A stretch of DNA of 64,000 nt from Babylonia areolata (lineage: Eukaryota > Mollusca > Gastropoda > Neogastropoda > Buccinidae): contig NC_134876.1 of assembly GCF_041734735.1 (NCBI RefSeq), forward strand, positions 24,928,752 through 24,992,751, in the 5' to 3' direction. Position 1 is the first letter of the stretch. Each line of letters begins with the position of its first letter. Both the position numbers and the translations under genes were made by a program. A model generated the notes under the pieces. The model was not told where the DNA came from. It made no database searches and worked only from the letters and a program-made list of their open reading frames with translations. Shown piece after piece: positions 33,735 through 45,541 of this stretch.

Positions 33735-33955
33735 GTCAGGTACCCATTCATACCTGGGTGGAGTGAGGAAACTCGGGGCAAAGTGCGACGATAAAATGAA
33801 GAATGACTGTTGAGTTGATAAAAAAAAAAAAAAAAACTGCCTTTCCCAAGGACACAGCACCATGCCGAAACGGAGACTGGAACCCTGGTGACTGGTGAAC
33901 ACTGGATCAGAGAAGTGCAAAACCTGACCGCTTCTGCCACGGGGCCCCCAGTGTG
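33735..33955 (-). mobile_element. tRNA-derived SINE, family D (old)
   Basis: On the minus strand the sequence starts GGGGCCCCGTGGCAGAAGCG (A-box-like TGGCAGAAGCGG). Further on it has GGTTCCAGTCTCC, a degenerate B box, at the right distance for a tRNA head. The body includes CCATGCCG, CTTGGGAAAGGCAG, an A/T run at 33821-33836 and CCTCACTCCACCCAGG. Divergence of the B box suggests an old copy. Confidence 0.55.
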
Positions 33956-35465
33956 TCACTCACCTTGCCTTATTTGGGCAGGGAGCACGTGAAACCAGTT
34001 TCACGCAACGTGACCCAGCAGATTGGTCTGGCCTTGTGGTGTTCCTTTCAATGATGTGAGCCGAACAGTGAAGTGTTGGTTTGCAGTGTGGAGGTGTAGA
34101 CTATGATTAGTCCTGGTTTCTGGAGACTGGAGACGATTGTAGCGCTTCACGACTGATCTTCTTCCCGCCCACTTCCTAATCCCTTTCCTTCTCCGTGGGA
34201 AAACTTGTAAGGATAGCGCGACTCTGCAATTCGGTCTGCTTGGGTCCCAGCTGAGGTTATGAATGGGAAGTGGGAAAAACCCACACAACAAGTCATAAAC
34301 ACCTACAATTTCTACAAAACAAGGTTGCCGCGAGGTTGCTAATTTTCAGCCGGAAACTGGTGTACAAGAGATGGTCCGCACGCCGAAAAACGATAGGATA
34401 AGTGTTCTGCTGTCGCCACAGTCATATCGTACATTGGACACCTTTTTCCTGTCCACACACGTGTGTATCTAGTTATAAATGTTATGAATTGAAAGACAGT
34501 CACGTCTTACAGTGCAGCTTCGCAATCATGAAAACCGCTTTTTAACCTGTGTGCAACCTTTCCCCCCAAGTCAACAACACATAGACAGCAGTGCGAGAAG
34601 CAACGAAGAAACAGCTCCACAAGTTGTACTATTTTCACGTTGTCACCGGCATCAGCTGCGACCTGTTGTCCACGACACCCAATTTGCTGTCTTTGTTTTC
34701 TTCTTCTTCTTTGTTTCCCCCCCGTGGCTGTGTGAAGGGTCACTGGGTGGCAGCACACTGTTCACCAGATCCCTCCAGGTCTGTCGGCTGTGTGTCAAGA
34801 CCTGGGTCTCTGCCGATGGATTTCCTGTCCATGCTGCAGTGTTGTTAGAGTTGTGTCTTCCCCTCAGTCTCCCTCCCTAACAGTTCCTTGGGGGAGTGGT
34901 TTAACAAGGCCACTGGACCTCGTTCCGTGACCATACCAGGACAGTTGACTTGCTGCATGGTAAAGGTCAATGAAAGCAGCGTGCCGCCCGTCCCCAAACA
35001 CCCAGCGTGAGAACAGAGCAAGATCAAAAAAGAAGGTCACGGGCGAAACAGTGTCAGAAAATGGTCAGACAATACGCGATGTGATTGGCTATCGTAACGC
35101 TCGCGACCAAAGACAATGCTGTAACTAAAATGACAGGTGCGCGTTTTTTTTCTTCTCCTTTTGTTTCGTCATCGTCACTGTCATCATTGTTATCATTATC
35201 ATCACCATCGCAATCATCACCATGTTGTTGTTAATTTTTAATGATATTCGCATTACAATACAAATGCGAGAAATATATTACAATTTGTTGATTTTGTTAG
35301 AGAGTGCAAGAGAAAATGAACAAAACAAATTTATGTCCAGGAACAGGCGCTTTCATTTCTTGATATCGCTGTCTCCTTTTACTGGGCTGAGGGACGTAGT
35401 GGTGGAGGTAACGGTGGTGGTGGTTTGCTGTGGAATGACTAAGGTGACCCTGCATTCATTAAAGA
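33956..35465. other. Intergenic, largely unique
   Basis: Complex sequence without strong repeats apart from TTC triplets near 34700 and an ATC stretch near 35160-35222. A block at 34735-34990 (GGTCTGTCGGCTGTGTGTCA, TGACCATACCAGGACAGTTG) reads like part of an interspersed repeat but could not be assigned. No credible coding frame is seen. Confidence 0.45.
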
Positions 35466-35469
35466 ACAG

Positions 35470-35610
35470 AACTCTCTCTCTCTCTTGTTTGTTTGTGTCT
35501 TTATGTGGGATATCGTGTCATGCATATTATGCTTTTCAAAACGTGATTCATGTTCACACCCCTTCAAATGGGGCTTTGGCCTTCCTGAATAAACTTATGT
35601 TCTGTTCTGT

Positions 35611-35641
<31 letters not shown>

Positions 35642-35643
35642 CT
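35470..35643 (+). mobile_element. 3' end of a LINE-like retroposon with TTCTG tail, followed by (CT)n
   Basis: CACCCCTTCAAATGGGGC forms a small hairpin. It is followed by TTTGGCCTTCCTGAATAAAC and a short tandem tail (TTCTGTTCTGTTCT), an arrangement typical of LINE 3' ends. A (CT)n run at 35612-35642 continues from the tail. Confidence 0.4.
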
Positions 35644-36230
35644 TTCGGGAAGGTCTCCAAGCGGAGGAATGTGAGGCCCAATTAGTAGTGAGCCGCCTGT
35701 CCCTTCGCATTCACCGTATTTTCCAGGGAGTTGGCTTTGGGGGGACCACGTGGGGTGAAGGCGGCAAGGAAAACGTGGCCGTGAAGAAAAGTTGTGTTGT
35801 GAGGCACTCCTCGCAGCCACAGTGCTGGATGCTGCCACTATGGCCTCCCCCCTCTGTCCCTAGCCTCCCCCCTCTGTGCGTCAAATTTATGAGCGTATTC
35901 CGTGAAATCAGATCAGGTGAAAAGGGAGCCATTACAGTCATAATGCCTCTGCTTCGGCTTTTGACGTATCTCGCTGGCTTGGGCCCGACAGGAAGATCCT
36001 GACTTCCTTCGATAATGGGTGACAGTTACTGCCAGCTTTATCTCCCCTGTCTCTGAACTGTACGGCCAGAGCGGAACAGCGCTGTTCAGTACACGCGGGT
36101 GGGGGGTGAGGGGGATGAGGGGGGAGGGATGTGTCATGTCACCACTGTTCCCACGTGAGATCTGTGCCGTCACTATTTCGTGGAACAGTCATCTGAAATA
36201 GTTATGCTTTGAAATATCCGTGGCGATGGG
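35644..36230. promoter_or_regulatory. Candidate conserved non-coding block
   Basis: Complex sequence without repeats except a duplicated CTCCCCCCTCTGT near 35845-35878. Words of interest are CCCAATTAGTAG, AAATTTATGAGCG, GAAATCAGATCAGGTG, CCATTACAGTCATAATGCC and CAGCTTTATC. The role is inferred from complexity alone. Confidence 0.3.
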
Positions 36231-36699
36231 TATAACAAAAACAAAGATATGTTGGTGTATTTTAAATGCATCTTTTATTTCAATTTTGAAAAGGCGTAAA
36301 GCGTGCGGTCTGATTCATGACATTATGCGCTAACCGCTTCTGTTCATATCATCATATTATTTTTTTTAAGGGAGCAGATGCTTGACCTCCGCATAAACAA
36401 AACTGGCTGGTCAGGCCTGAAAGACTGATGAAAAATGAACATACATCGATGTAATACGCCGTACAGCGAGTGAAATGAAATAACTGAACTGAACTTTGTT
36501 TTCATCGTGAACAGTTTAGTGGCGGACCCCAGTTCCTCGTGCTCACTACACATCAGAGTGACAAGAAAACACACACTGTGTGGCTCCATGACTGAACGAC
36601 ACGCTGAGACTTCACGGGCTTTCGAACAGACGGTCGGCTTAAGTCACGGTTTTCTGATGCCCATCTGTTACAGGCCTAAAGGAACGTATGGTATCTTAT
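36231..36699. other. Intergenic, unique sequence
   Basis: No repeats or genes recognised. It is moderately AT-rich. Confidence 0.4.
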
Positions 36700-37490
36700 T
36701 TTTCCCTTTTTTATGTGCTTTGTAAACGTCCGGGACCTCTTTCCTGGTCTTAAAAATACCAGGGGAAGACCTGACGTGGGAGCACTTGTCCACCGGAGGC
36801 TTCACCGGGGATCTTCAGCCAACGTTGAGGAAAAAGACCTTGGACACTTTAATCATATTTTGGGCGGAGAAACAGGATATTTTAATCGGCCCCCTAAGCA
36901 ACCCGACTCGCCATTTCAAAGCGGCGCCGCGGCAAGTAGGACGGGGGGTGATTTTGCCTTGCAGTCAAACTCGGGAAGACGAGGAGCAACAATGGTCATG
37001 GAGTTCTATCCCGGGAGACCTCAGCACGTTATTAATGGCCCCTGCTGACTGCTCCGCGCGCTCAGCTAGCCTTCTCCCCCTCCTCCTCCTCCTCCTTGCA
37101 GATGATTCACTGACTCTCCACCACCCAGGCCACAAACTGGTCCCGTCTCTTTTCACTGCTACCCGAGTCTTGCCGGAGATCAAGTCACTTTGATCGGAGC
37201 TTGCAGAGGGGACTGTTACTGGAACATCCAGATTTATTGGACATCCCAGCTTACAGGCTGACGGCCCTGACTGCTCCTGATCACAAGGAACTGCCCCGGC
37301 GGTTGGCCCTCATTTCGACTGTGCGGGGAAGGTCTTTGAATGGTGTAGTGGGGGCCCGGTGGGTGGAGGGCTGGACAGTTTGGGTACACTTTCTGGGTGG
37401 CATTGGCGGTCGGTCGTCCATTCATGAGACTTTTCTGTTCCTTTTCGTGGTGCAGAGAGTGGTTTTTAGGTTGAAAAATTAATGATTGAT
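36700..37490. promoter_or_regulatory. Candidate conserved non-coding block
   Basis: Nearly 800 bases of high-complexity sequence. They include ACACTTTAATCATATTTTGG next to GGGCGGAG (GC-box-like), ATATTTTAATCGGCC, CATTTCAAAGCGGCGCCGCG, CACGTTATTAATGGCCCC (Hox/Cdx-like TTATTAATGG), TCACTTTGATCGG (TCF/LEF-like, about 37187-37196) and CAGATTTATTGGAC. This is one of the most enhancer-like stretches in the window. Coding is unlikely because no frame shows a domain. Confidence 0.35.
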
Positions 37491-38035
37491 GCAAGGATGA
37501 CTGCATTAGAATGGAAATTTCTTGCAAAATGAAGAGATGACGTCACTCTATTGATCCCAGAGAAAGTTCGAGCAATAGAGACACCCACGCACCCACCCAT
37601 CCACCCCAATTCTCAAACACCCACACACACATGATCACCTTTATCAGAACAGCGATGGGAGAAGAACTTATAATTGTAGACAGTTTTCAACTGATGACAT
37701 TGTTTACATGAAGAACAAACCAGACCTAACAACATGATTATGCCACGCAAACATTTCATGTTGTCTTCATCTCTCTCTTTATCAATGTCCAGTAAATAGC
37801 TATACAGATACCTAATCAAAGCCTACCCCCCAAAGTGTGCATACAGCTATTGAAACATTTGGAAACAACACAACGCAGCAGCAGGAGAAGGATGCGTCAT
37901 GTTCAAATACTTCAGAACTCAACCACATTCTGTCTGTGGGTGCACGAACTTACTCTAAAACCTCAAATGTTTGAGGACGTATGTGTTACTATTACTTTGT
38001 TTCAACCTTTTTTTTTCCTCTGTGTGAAATTCAGC

Positions 38036-38040
<5 letters not shown>
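37491..38040. other. Intergenic, unique AT-rich sequence
   Basis: Contains CACCCAC repeats near 37585-37630 and otherwise nothing recognisable. Confidence 0.4.
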
Positions 38041-38237
<197 letters not shown>

Positions 38238-38399
38238 CTGACGGTCTGCCTATCTATCCGTTTGATAAATCAAAATTGAACGGGGATAAATTCAAAACTG
38301 ATATCAATATTAATCCCAAGAAACATCTCAACTGGTCAGGAGGACACTCCGATGCGACAAAAAGATGCTTAACAACACCCAGCCCCTAAAAAAAAAAAA

Positions 38400-38625
38400 A
38401 AAGAAAAGAAAAAGCTAGCGGCCTTTAACAAAAGCAAGAGCCCTTTAGCAGGGGGGCCAAAGGGGAGTCCTAGCAGTTGTCAACAAAGAGACCCGAGCAC
38501 ACCAGGCCTTGCTGCCGAGGAGGATGGCGCATCATGCTCTGATTTCATTTCACAGAAAGCATCTGGGAGCGGGAACACTCGGCGGCCAGAAGCACCACTC
38601 GGCACTGTATAGATTTTCCATTAAG
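38400..38625. promoter_or_regulatory. Candidate conserved non-coding block
   Basis: A complex block follows an A-rich tract. It contains GCGGCCTTTAACAAAAGC, TTGTCAACAAAGAGACC (FOX/SOX-like), GATGGCGCATCATGC and TTTTCCATTAAGAGG. It ends abruptly at a GGA/GGT microsatellite. The role is inferred. Confidence 0.3.
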
Positions 38626-39066
38626 AGGGAGGAAGGAGGAGGAGGAGGAGGAGGGGGAGGTGGTGGTGGGGGTGGTGGTCTTCCCCAAGAAATGGTTACG
38701 ACCCTTCTCCTCCTCCTCACACCCACCCCCTCACTCACCCTTCCACTTCCTAATTGTCATCCTCCTCTTGCTTTTCCTCCCCCATAGCCGCCCAGGACCT
38801 CCCCCCGTCCCTCCCCTCCCCCACCCCCTGTTTTCACTGTCGAGTGCCATGGGACGGGTTTTTTTTGGTTTTTTTTGTTTTTTGGGTTTTTTTCTGTTAA
38901 GAGTTTGCTGAGGGCTGTTGTTGTGAAGAGGTCCTCGCCAAGTTCCTGTGTGTGCATTTCGGTTTTGGCGGAGGATGGCTCTTCTGCGGACATGCCTCAA
39001 TGTTCTGTCATCTATCCGTGCTGTTAGCTGCTCGGGTAGGCAGTTGAGGTGGAGGACGGGGGAGGG

Positions 39067-39097
<31 letters not shown>

Positions 39098-39536
39098 GGG
39101 GGGTAGTTGCAGGGTTGGGTGGGAAACAGGCTGTTTGTTGTTCGGCCTGTACCATCTTTCTTCCCACTGTCCGGGACCCATGCTCTCTCTCTCTGTCTCT
39201 CTGTCTGTTTCTCTTTCTCTCTCTCTCTGTCTCTCTCTTTGTCTGTATCTCTCTCTCTCTCTCTCTGTTTGTCTCTCTCTGTCTCTCTCTCTCTCTATCT
39301 CTGTCTGTTTGTCGCCCGTTATCTCTGTCTGTTTCTCTCCCGTTATCTCTGTCTGTCTGTCTCTGTCTCTCTGTCTCTTCCCTGTCTCATCTGGCACCGT
39401 TCAAAAAAACTCTCTTTCGCACCCTGTATGGCTTTATTTCCCACCTCCCTGCCCCTTCCCCCCGTCTCCCTTCTTCTCTCTTCCTCTTCTACTTCTTCAA
39501 ACATCTTGTTCTCCATTCCGATGATAACACTTCCAT

Positions 39537-39586
<50 letters not shown>

Positions 39587-39804
39587 AGTTCTAGTTTTTT
39601 TTCTACTTTTTTTTCTGTCACCTACTTTTAAATACTACAATATTATGTAATACTTTTTCTCCTCCTTCTTTCCTTCCTTCCTTCCTTCTTGTCTTTCTTT
39701 CTTTCTTTCTTTTTCAGTCAATCGGAGAAACATTATGTGGGAGAGAAGGAGAGAAAGTGAGTATTGTAGCAGCTGTCTTCTTCCATCGTATACTTCTCTT
39801 CGTC
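38626..39804. other. Low-complexity intergenic stretch
   Basis: GGA/GGT triplets lie at 38630-38680, CT/CCC-rich sequence at 38705-38830, T/G runs near 38858-38895, a G run of 24 at 39080-39103, degenerate (CTGT)n(CT)n at 39181-39395, (CT)n at 39540-39584, and TTCC/TTTC tetramers at 39670-39715. Long open frames across these tracts are repeat artefacts. Confidence 0.75.
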
Positions 39805-39853
39805 TGTGGAGATATGGGCATATGTGTGTGTGCTTGTACAAGTAAGTGTTCAT

Positions 39854-39931
<78 letters not shown>

Positions 39932-40163
39932 CGTGGAAGATGCGATACGTAGACTAGAAATGAGTGTGTGGAGGAGGGGGGTAGAGGAGGTGCAGGGTAA
40001 TGTGTGTGGTGTGTGTGTTGGAGCTCATGTACGTTTATATGTATTTGACTGCTTTCATATCTGTGAAACTGCATGTTCGGTGCATATCTGTTATGCATGT
40101 GTGGGTGTATATGTGAATGTGTGTCTTCATGTTTTACATCTGTTTGCTTATTTATCATCATTG

Positions 40164-40198
<35 letters not shown>

Positions 40199-40433
40199 TT
40201 ATTGTTGTTTTTTTCTTACTACTACCTTTTTTTTACATTATAGTTATTATTTATTTATTTATTTATTTGTGTAAGCTTATCTATTATTTATTCACTTTTT
40301 TTCCCCTCAAGGCCTGACTAAGCGCGTTGGGTTACGCTGCTGGTCAGGCATCTGCTTGGCAGATGTGGTGTAGCGTATATGGATTTGTCCGAACGCAGTG
40401 ACGCCTCCTTGAGCCACTGAAACTGAAACTGAA
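39805..40433 (+). mobile_element. Composite repeat, copy 2 (about 0.63 kb)
   Basis: Order: GAGATATGGGCATATGTG, GTAAGTGTTCATCTGTG, (GT)n, GCCGTGGAAGATGCGATACG, TAGACTAGAAATGAGTGTG, GAGGAGGTGCAGGG, TTGGAGCTCATGTACG, GAAACTGCATGTTCGG, CTTCATGTTTTACATC, a TTTATTTA tract, TGTAAGCTTATC, then the family A module in reverse (CTCAAGGCCTGACTAAGCGC to CTGAAACTGAAACTGAA). The same order recurs at 51125-51735 and, inverted and shorter, at 20190-20560. No pol III promoter, terminal inverted repeat or coding frame was found. The strand sign is arbitrary. Confidence 0.85.
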
Positions 40434-41315
40434 TCTCTTCGTCGTTGTCAGCAGTACGTCCTGTGTGCACGAGGGAAACAAATAGGGTAGTATTGACAAC
40501 TGGTGGAGGTCTTTTTATGCGTTTTGGTTCTTCTTCTTCTTTATCTTCTGTCCTCATGTTTTGTTTCCAGCAACTACTGTTTCTTGCTTCTTCTTTTTTC
40601 TTTTTTTCTTTTTTTGTTATTGAGAAACAGATCCAGGAAACAAAGGGTTGTGGAGGGAGGGTGGGCACGTCTGCGCGCATATGTGCGAGGTGTGGAGCGA
40701 ACATGTGTGCGAGTGCCCCAGATCCGTGTATGACTGAATCCCTTTGTCTTTCCGCCAGTGTTCTCCTTGCTCCTCTTTCGTTGGCGCCATGTGCACGTGC
40801 AGCCATGAAACAGGGCACAGAAACTGTGCGCCTTGAAAAAAAAAAATAAAAAAAAAAATAAAAAGGACATAAAAGTGCAACAACGCATAACCACAGCAAA
40901 AATTAGAAAGCAGAAACAAAATGAGTTCTTTTAATGTGCATGCAGTCTTGAATGTTGGTTGGAAAGAGGGGTGTAGAGGTGGGGAATAACAACCCCCCCC
41001 CCCCCCCACCCCCCCAAAAAAAAAAAAATTGTAAGGATGGGAAATGAAACTAAAGTGTATTCGCTGGAACCAAAGTGCGCTCACTAATGTGGATATGAAA
41101 ATAGTATTATCGTGCTGCTACCAGCACGAACGATCCTCATCCACCCTCTCTACCAACTACCTCCCCCCCCCGCACCCCCCCCCCCCCCACGCCCTTTCTC
41201 ACGCCACTTCCTTCTCTTCCTTTATCCTGCCTACCAATGCTGTTTGTTGTTGTTGCTGTTGCTGTTGCTGCTGTGATGGTGATGTACTGGTGCTGCGGGT
41301 CTTTCAACCAAAAGC
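40434..41315. other. Intergenic, unique with A-, C- and TTC runs
   Basis: Contains TTC/TTTTC runs at 40528-40618, A-rich sequence at 40836-40865, a C run at 40992-41007, poly-A at 41020-41030, a C-rich stretch at 41163-41190 and GTT/GCT triplets at 41243-41275. No gene is recognised. Confidence 0.5.
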
Positions 41316-41317
41316 TA

Positions 41318-41800
41318 TCATTCACTTTCAGTTTCAGCTTCAGCTTCCAGAAGGAACCTCTTCTTCTTCTTCTGCGTTCACTCGTATGCACACGAGTGGG
41401 CTTTTACGTGTATGACCGTTTTTACCCCGCCATGTAGGCAGCCATACTCCGTTTTCGGGGGGGGTGTATGCTGGGTATGTTCTTTTTTCCATAACCCACC
41501 GAACGCTAACATGGATTACACGATCTTTAACGTGCGTATTTGATCTTCTGCTTGCATATACACACGAAGGGGGTTCAGGCACTAGCAGGTCTGCACATAT
41601 GTTGACCTGGGAGATCGTAAAAATCTCCACCCTTTACCCACCAGGCGCCGTCACCGTGATTCGAACCCGGGACCCTCAGATTGACAGTCCAACGCTTTAA
41701 CCACTCGGCTATTGCGCCCGTCAGGAGGAACCAAAGCGTGCGGACAGGTCCATATACGCTAAACATCTGCTGAAAAAAAAGAGCAGATAACTGACATTCG
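41318..41800 (+). mobile_element. Family A short repeat split by a SINE insertion
   Basis: The left part (TTTCAGTTTCAGCTTCAGCT to 41358) and right part (GAGGAACCAAAGCGTGCGGA, GTCCATATACGCTAAACATC, to about 41800) together follow the family A order. They are interrupted by the SINE at 41359-41722. The right part is diverged and its 3' end is lost. Confidence 0.65.
41359..41722 (-). mobile_element. tRNA-derived SINE, family C, copy 1 (GAA-tailed)
   Basis: On the minus strand the head reads GGGCGCAATAGCCGAGTGG with the B box complement at 41658-41667 (GATTCGAACC on +). The acceptor-stem-like ends GGCGC and GCGCC of a tRNA fold are retained. The body contains GAGATTTTTACGATCTCCC and the 3' end is a (GAA)n tail. 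The insertion is flanked by AGAAGGAACC (41349-41358) and AGGAGGAACC (41723-41732), a 10-bp target duplication with one mismatch. About 360 bp; a close copy lies at 48747. Confidence 0.9.
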
Positions 41801-42467
41801 CATAAACCCCACGTGCTGATTCGGCCTTGGCAGCCTGGTTTAGGTTTGTAGAAAGTATCAACATAAAAAAACAGAAGCCTAAATAAATAAATAGATAAAT
41901 AAACAAACAAGTAAAGAATGAAATGAATAAATGAATGAATAAAGAAACAAACAAATAAATACATGAATGAATAACTAACTAATTAATTAACTAAATACAT
42001 TAAAACACAGTGAGGGGAAAGATACGCGGAATGCAAATGATTGAAATGAAAATAAGAACGAAAACGGGCTACGCTCAGCGAACCCGCACGCGCCCACACA
42101 TGAAAAAACAAAACAAAAACAAAAAACCGACAGAAACGTGCTATAACACACGCGCGAGCGCGCGAGCGCGCAAACACGCACATACAAACCATCTATTCAT
42201 ACGTTCCAGTGAGATGTCATCAGAGCGTGCAAACTGATCTATATACACTAAAACAATTTATTGTGTGAAGGAGAGAGACAGATAGACAGGCAGACAGAGA
42301 GAGGCAGTTTGAAAGGTGGGGAAACAGGAGAAGAGGTGGAGGATCCATCACATGAAGAACCTGGTTCTTCACGGCGCAACAGCAAACAACGACACAAGTT
42401 CCTCTGACTTACCTTCTGAAACTTCCTCGTGTCAACACAAGAACCTATGGTGAACGTTCTTACCTCC

Positions 42468-42470
<3 letters not shown>
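41801..42470. other. Intergenic, AT-rich and purine-rich
   Basis: (AAAT)n-like sequence lies at 41880-42000 and alternating GC words near 42152-42172. The segment 42290-42470 is complex and unrecognised. Confidence 0.5.
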
Positions 42471-42508
<38 letters not shown>

Positions 42509-42726
42509 TGTCGTTTTGTTTGTCTCATGGCGTGATAACTGCCCCATGGTTAATATAATGATAATAATAATAATAATTTATTATTATTATTATTATTATT
42601 ATTATCAGCAGCAGCAGCAGCATGATCATCATTATTATTATATTATTATTATCAATATTATTATCGATATCGTTACTATCATTATCATCATTATTGTTGT
42701 CATTATGTCATCATCATTATCATCGT
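42471..42726 (+). repeat. (GT)n and ATT/ATC triplet repeats
   Basis: (GT)n at 42471-42504 is followed by AAT/ATT/ATC triplets with a (CAG)n patch at 42606-42622, extending to about 42725. Confidence 0.9.
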
Positions 42727-44195
42727 GCATGGTTATTGAAATAGCAAACATGCATAGCGTATGGCTTGCACAGAAGGTAATTTACTCACTACATTGTCGT
42801 GCAACATAATTACTAATGAAAATAACAAAATATACCACAGAACTGTACAGTAAACACACATTCTTAGTGCATATATACAATTAGAATATGTGGTATATAT
42901 ATATATATCCTGATGTAGTATACGCGTGTAGTATATCCAAATTTGCATATCTGCAAATAAACGCTGTGAACGTGAGCTACATGTGTAGCCCGGTGTCAGG
43001 TTTTGGCCCGATGCGGTGAACAGCAAGGAGAATATTATATGGGTCGACTTGGAGTGCTTGCCTGTCGAGATCTTCGCTGCAACAACACTGACAGAGCAGC
43101 ACAGCAGCTGCAATGAAGAGGAAGAAGAAGGAGGAGGAGGAGGAGGAGGAGGAGAAGGGGGTGGAGGAGGAGGAGGAAGGAGAAGAAGAAGAACAACAAC
43201 GTATCTTAAAAATGATGTTTATATTCATTGTAAATTCTTTAAATATATTAATCTCCGAGGCGGCTCAAAAAAAAAAGAAAAAAAGGGGGGTGGGTGGGGG
43301 GCTGGGGGAGGGGGGACAATGTATGCCTGCAATGACTGTCGTTTATATGCAGTTGGAAAATGTGTATTTCAACATAATTGCAATTGTGTAGCGTCCACCA
43401 GCCGTCAAACGAAACAAATGTATTTAATCACATTCCTGAGCACGATATAAGCTATTAGCTTGTTGTTGCATGCTCCGCTGTCTATCTGTACATGTGTGAC
43501 ATATTTACTGAATAAAATATTTTGTTTAAATCAAGAAGAAGCAGAAGAACAATGGTTGTGTTTTCTTTCTAACGTGGTTTGTAAGGTGGGGATTTATGGT
43601 GGCTGTAACGACTAAACACCACTACTTGTGTGCAGCACTTCCGTGTAGAAACGTATCGTCTCACACGCTCTGTTTGAATAACTTTTCTTCTTGATGAGAT
43701 AGGAAAATATGTTTAGCTCAGCAAGCTATTTAAGCGCCACAAAAGACCACCTGCGGGCACTAGCTTGTGTAGCTGTCCGTAGACTGCGCCGACCGTACAC
43801 TGAATCGCTCAAATAGTTTACCCGAATGAACCCAGCTGGTTCGCTTGTGAACACGAAAAAGTATCGCAATGCGATCGCGTAAAAAAAAAAAAAAAAAAAA
43901 AAAGCAAGTAAAGTCATCCGGCGACCCGTAGTATAATTTCAACAGAATCGAATTTAAGAAAAGAACGTCAGTACAAAATGTAATGCATTTGCGATCAACG
44001 ATAAGAATAGCTTATGGCGTGCCGAGGAACTAAAAAAAAAACGATAGGAAATTTTATTTAACCAGAGAATTACATGCTTTTTTCACACAGTGAAATAAGA
44101 AGAAATAGAAATGAAATAAAACACCCTATATTTACTTCGATACTATGAAGATCCGTCATAAATATCATGTTATGTTCCTTTTGAAAAACCCAGTT

Positions 44196-44226
<31 letters not shown>

Positions 44227-44809
44227 TCATATGTTAGTATGTGTGTGTGTGTTGCATGCGGTGCGTGTGTGCGCGTGCCCGTCCTTCCGCCCCCCACCCA
44301 TCCCTGTTCTCACTCACTTTTACACAAACAAACCGTGACACACGCTATCTATATGCGATTGCACAACCTAGACGTCGTAGTATTTTTCTTTCTTTCTTCT
44401 TACATGGTCACATATTTCTTCCTTCCTCTTCAGCCATTTTTTCACGAACATTCCATGGCCAAAAAGACCTTCGTTCTGCGAACAGCAGACCTTCTACAAA
44501 TAGCTGAGCAGCACGGTCATTATCAAGACAAGAAGACGTGTTCATTTCAGCAATCTCTGTGGGAGGGTCCATGAACGTGAAAGAAACCCTCACTCAACCC
44601 CCAAGAACAGACAAAAGTCACCTGTGGACACGAACACGACGCCATACAAAAGACCCAATGGACAGGATGTAAGTAAACGCGAAGGCTGATCAGGTGGGTG
44701 GGAGGAGGAGGGGAGAGGGGAAGGGGGTGGAGCCAGGTAACAGGGAGTGGTGGGGGATGAGGCGGAGGTGATGGGAGTGAAGGGGGGGGGGGGGGGGGGG
44801 GGGGGCGGA
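42727..44809. other. Intergenic with GAA/GGA and mononucleotide repeats
   Basis: Contains (TA)n at 42893-42908, GGA/GAA triplets at 43112-43198, A and G runs at 43267-43315, the tail ACTGAATAAAATATTTTG with AAG triplets at 43508-43550 (probable retroposon end), an A run at 43880-43902, (GT)n at 44199-44225 and a G run at 44782-44805. Coding potential is not convincing; the frame ending near 44574 has a repeat-free C-terminal part but no recognisable domain. Confidence 0.5.
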
Positions 44810-45170
44810 GAGTGGACCCCCGTGGAGCGCGCTGACCCTGTGTCCATTGTGGCGCCCAGTTACTTACCACTGCTGGACCACGCTCCCGTGCCTCGGTGAC
44901 TCACCTAATCCTGACGTGGGGAGGGCCCTACCTGCAGATTATCCCCTCTCCCCTCTACCTTTCGCCTCGTAACCTCCAGCCACCCGGCCACCCACCAAAG
45001 GTCTGTCTGCCTGTCTCTGTCTCTCTGGCCAGTCGTGGTCCGGTGCTGGCTGGCTGGGCAGGCTGTATACAGGTGAGGAAGGGGTTTTCTCTCGATCCCC
45101 GCGGCTGCCCATGATGGGCCGATCAGCCTCGCTTGGCTGGAGCGCCGTACTGAGACTTTTCAAGGGTGGA
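44810..45170. promoter_or_regulatory. Candidate conserved non-coding block
   Basis: A complex block between a G run and GT repeats. It contains GTCCATTGTGGCG (44842-44854), a word that recurs exactly at 53071-53083 in another candidate block and includes the SOX-type CCATTGTG. Other words are CAGATTATCCCC and GGGCCGATCAGCC. The role is inferred. Confidence 0.3.
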
Positions 45171-45506
45171 AGAATTTTTGGTGTAGTTTGTGTGTGTGTG
45201 TGTGTGTAGGGAAGGAGAAGTTGGAGGCTTGACGAGGGGGGAAGGAGGTGGTAGCCTCTGTTACTAAAGTACAAATATTCTCTCCCCTTTCGCCCCGCTG
45301 CCCCGCCCCGCCCCCCCCCCCCCCCTTCCCCTTTCCTCACTCCCTCTGGACAGGTGGTTTGTGTGAAGGGGTGGGGAAGGGATGAGGGGGCTGGGGGTGT
45401 ATTGTTTGTTGTTCTGGGTACGGAGAGATTGGCTGAGTTGATCTAGGTCTGCCCGAACAAAGCGGTGTAGGGGTTTAGCGGGAGGTGAAGGTTGTGCGAG
45501 GGTTTT

Positions 45507-45541
<35 letters not shown>

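Noticed and set aside
41640-41722. tRNA gene on the minus strand (also 49020-49105, 46895-46975 and 13885-13960)
   Set aside because: A and B boxes are present, but each lies at the head of a dispersed SINE with target duplications or shared bodies, and the folds are imperfect.
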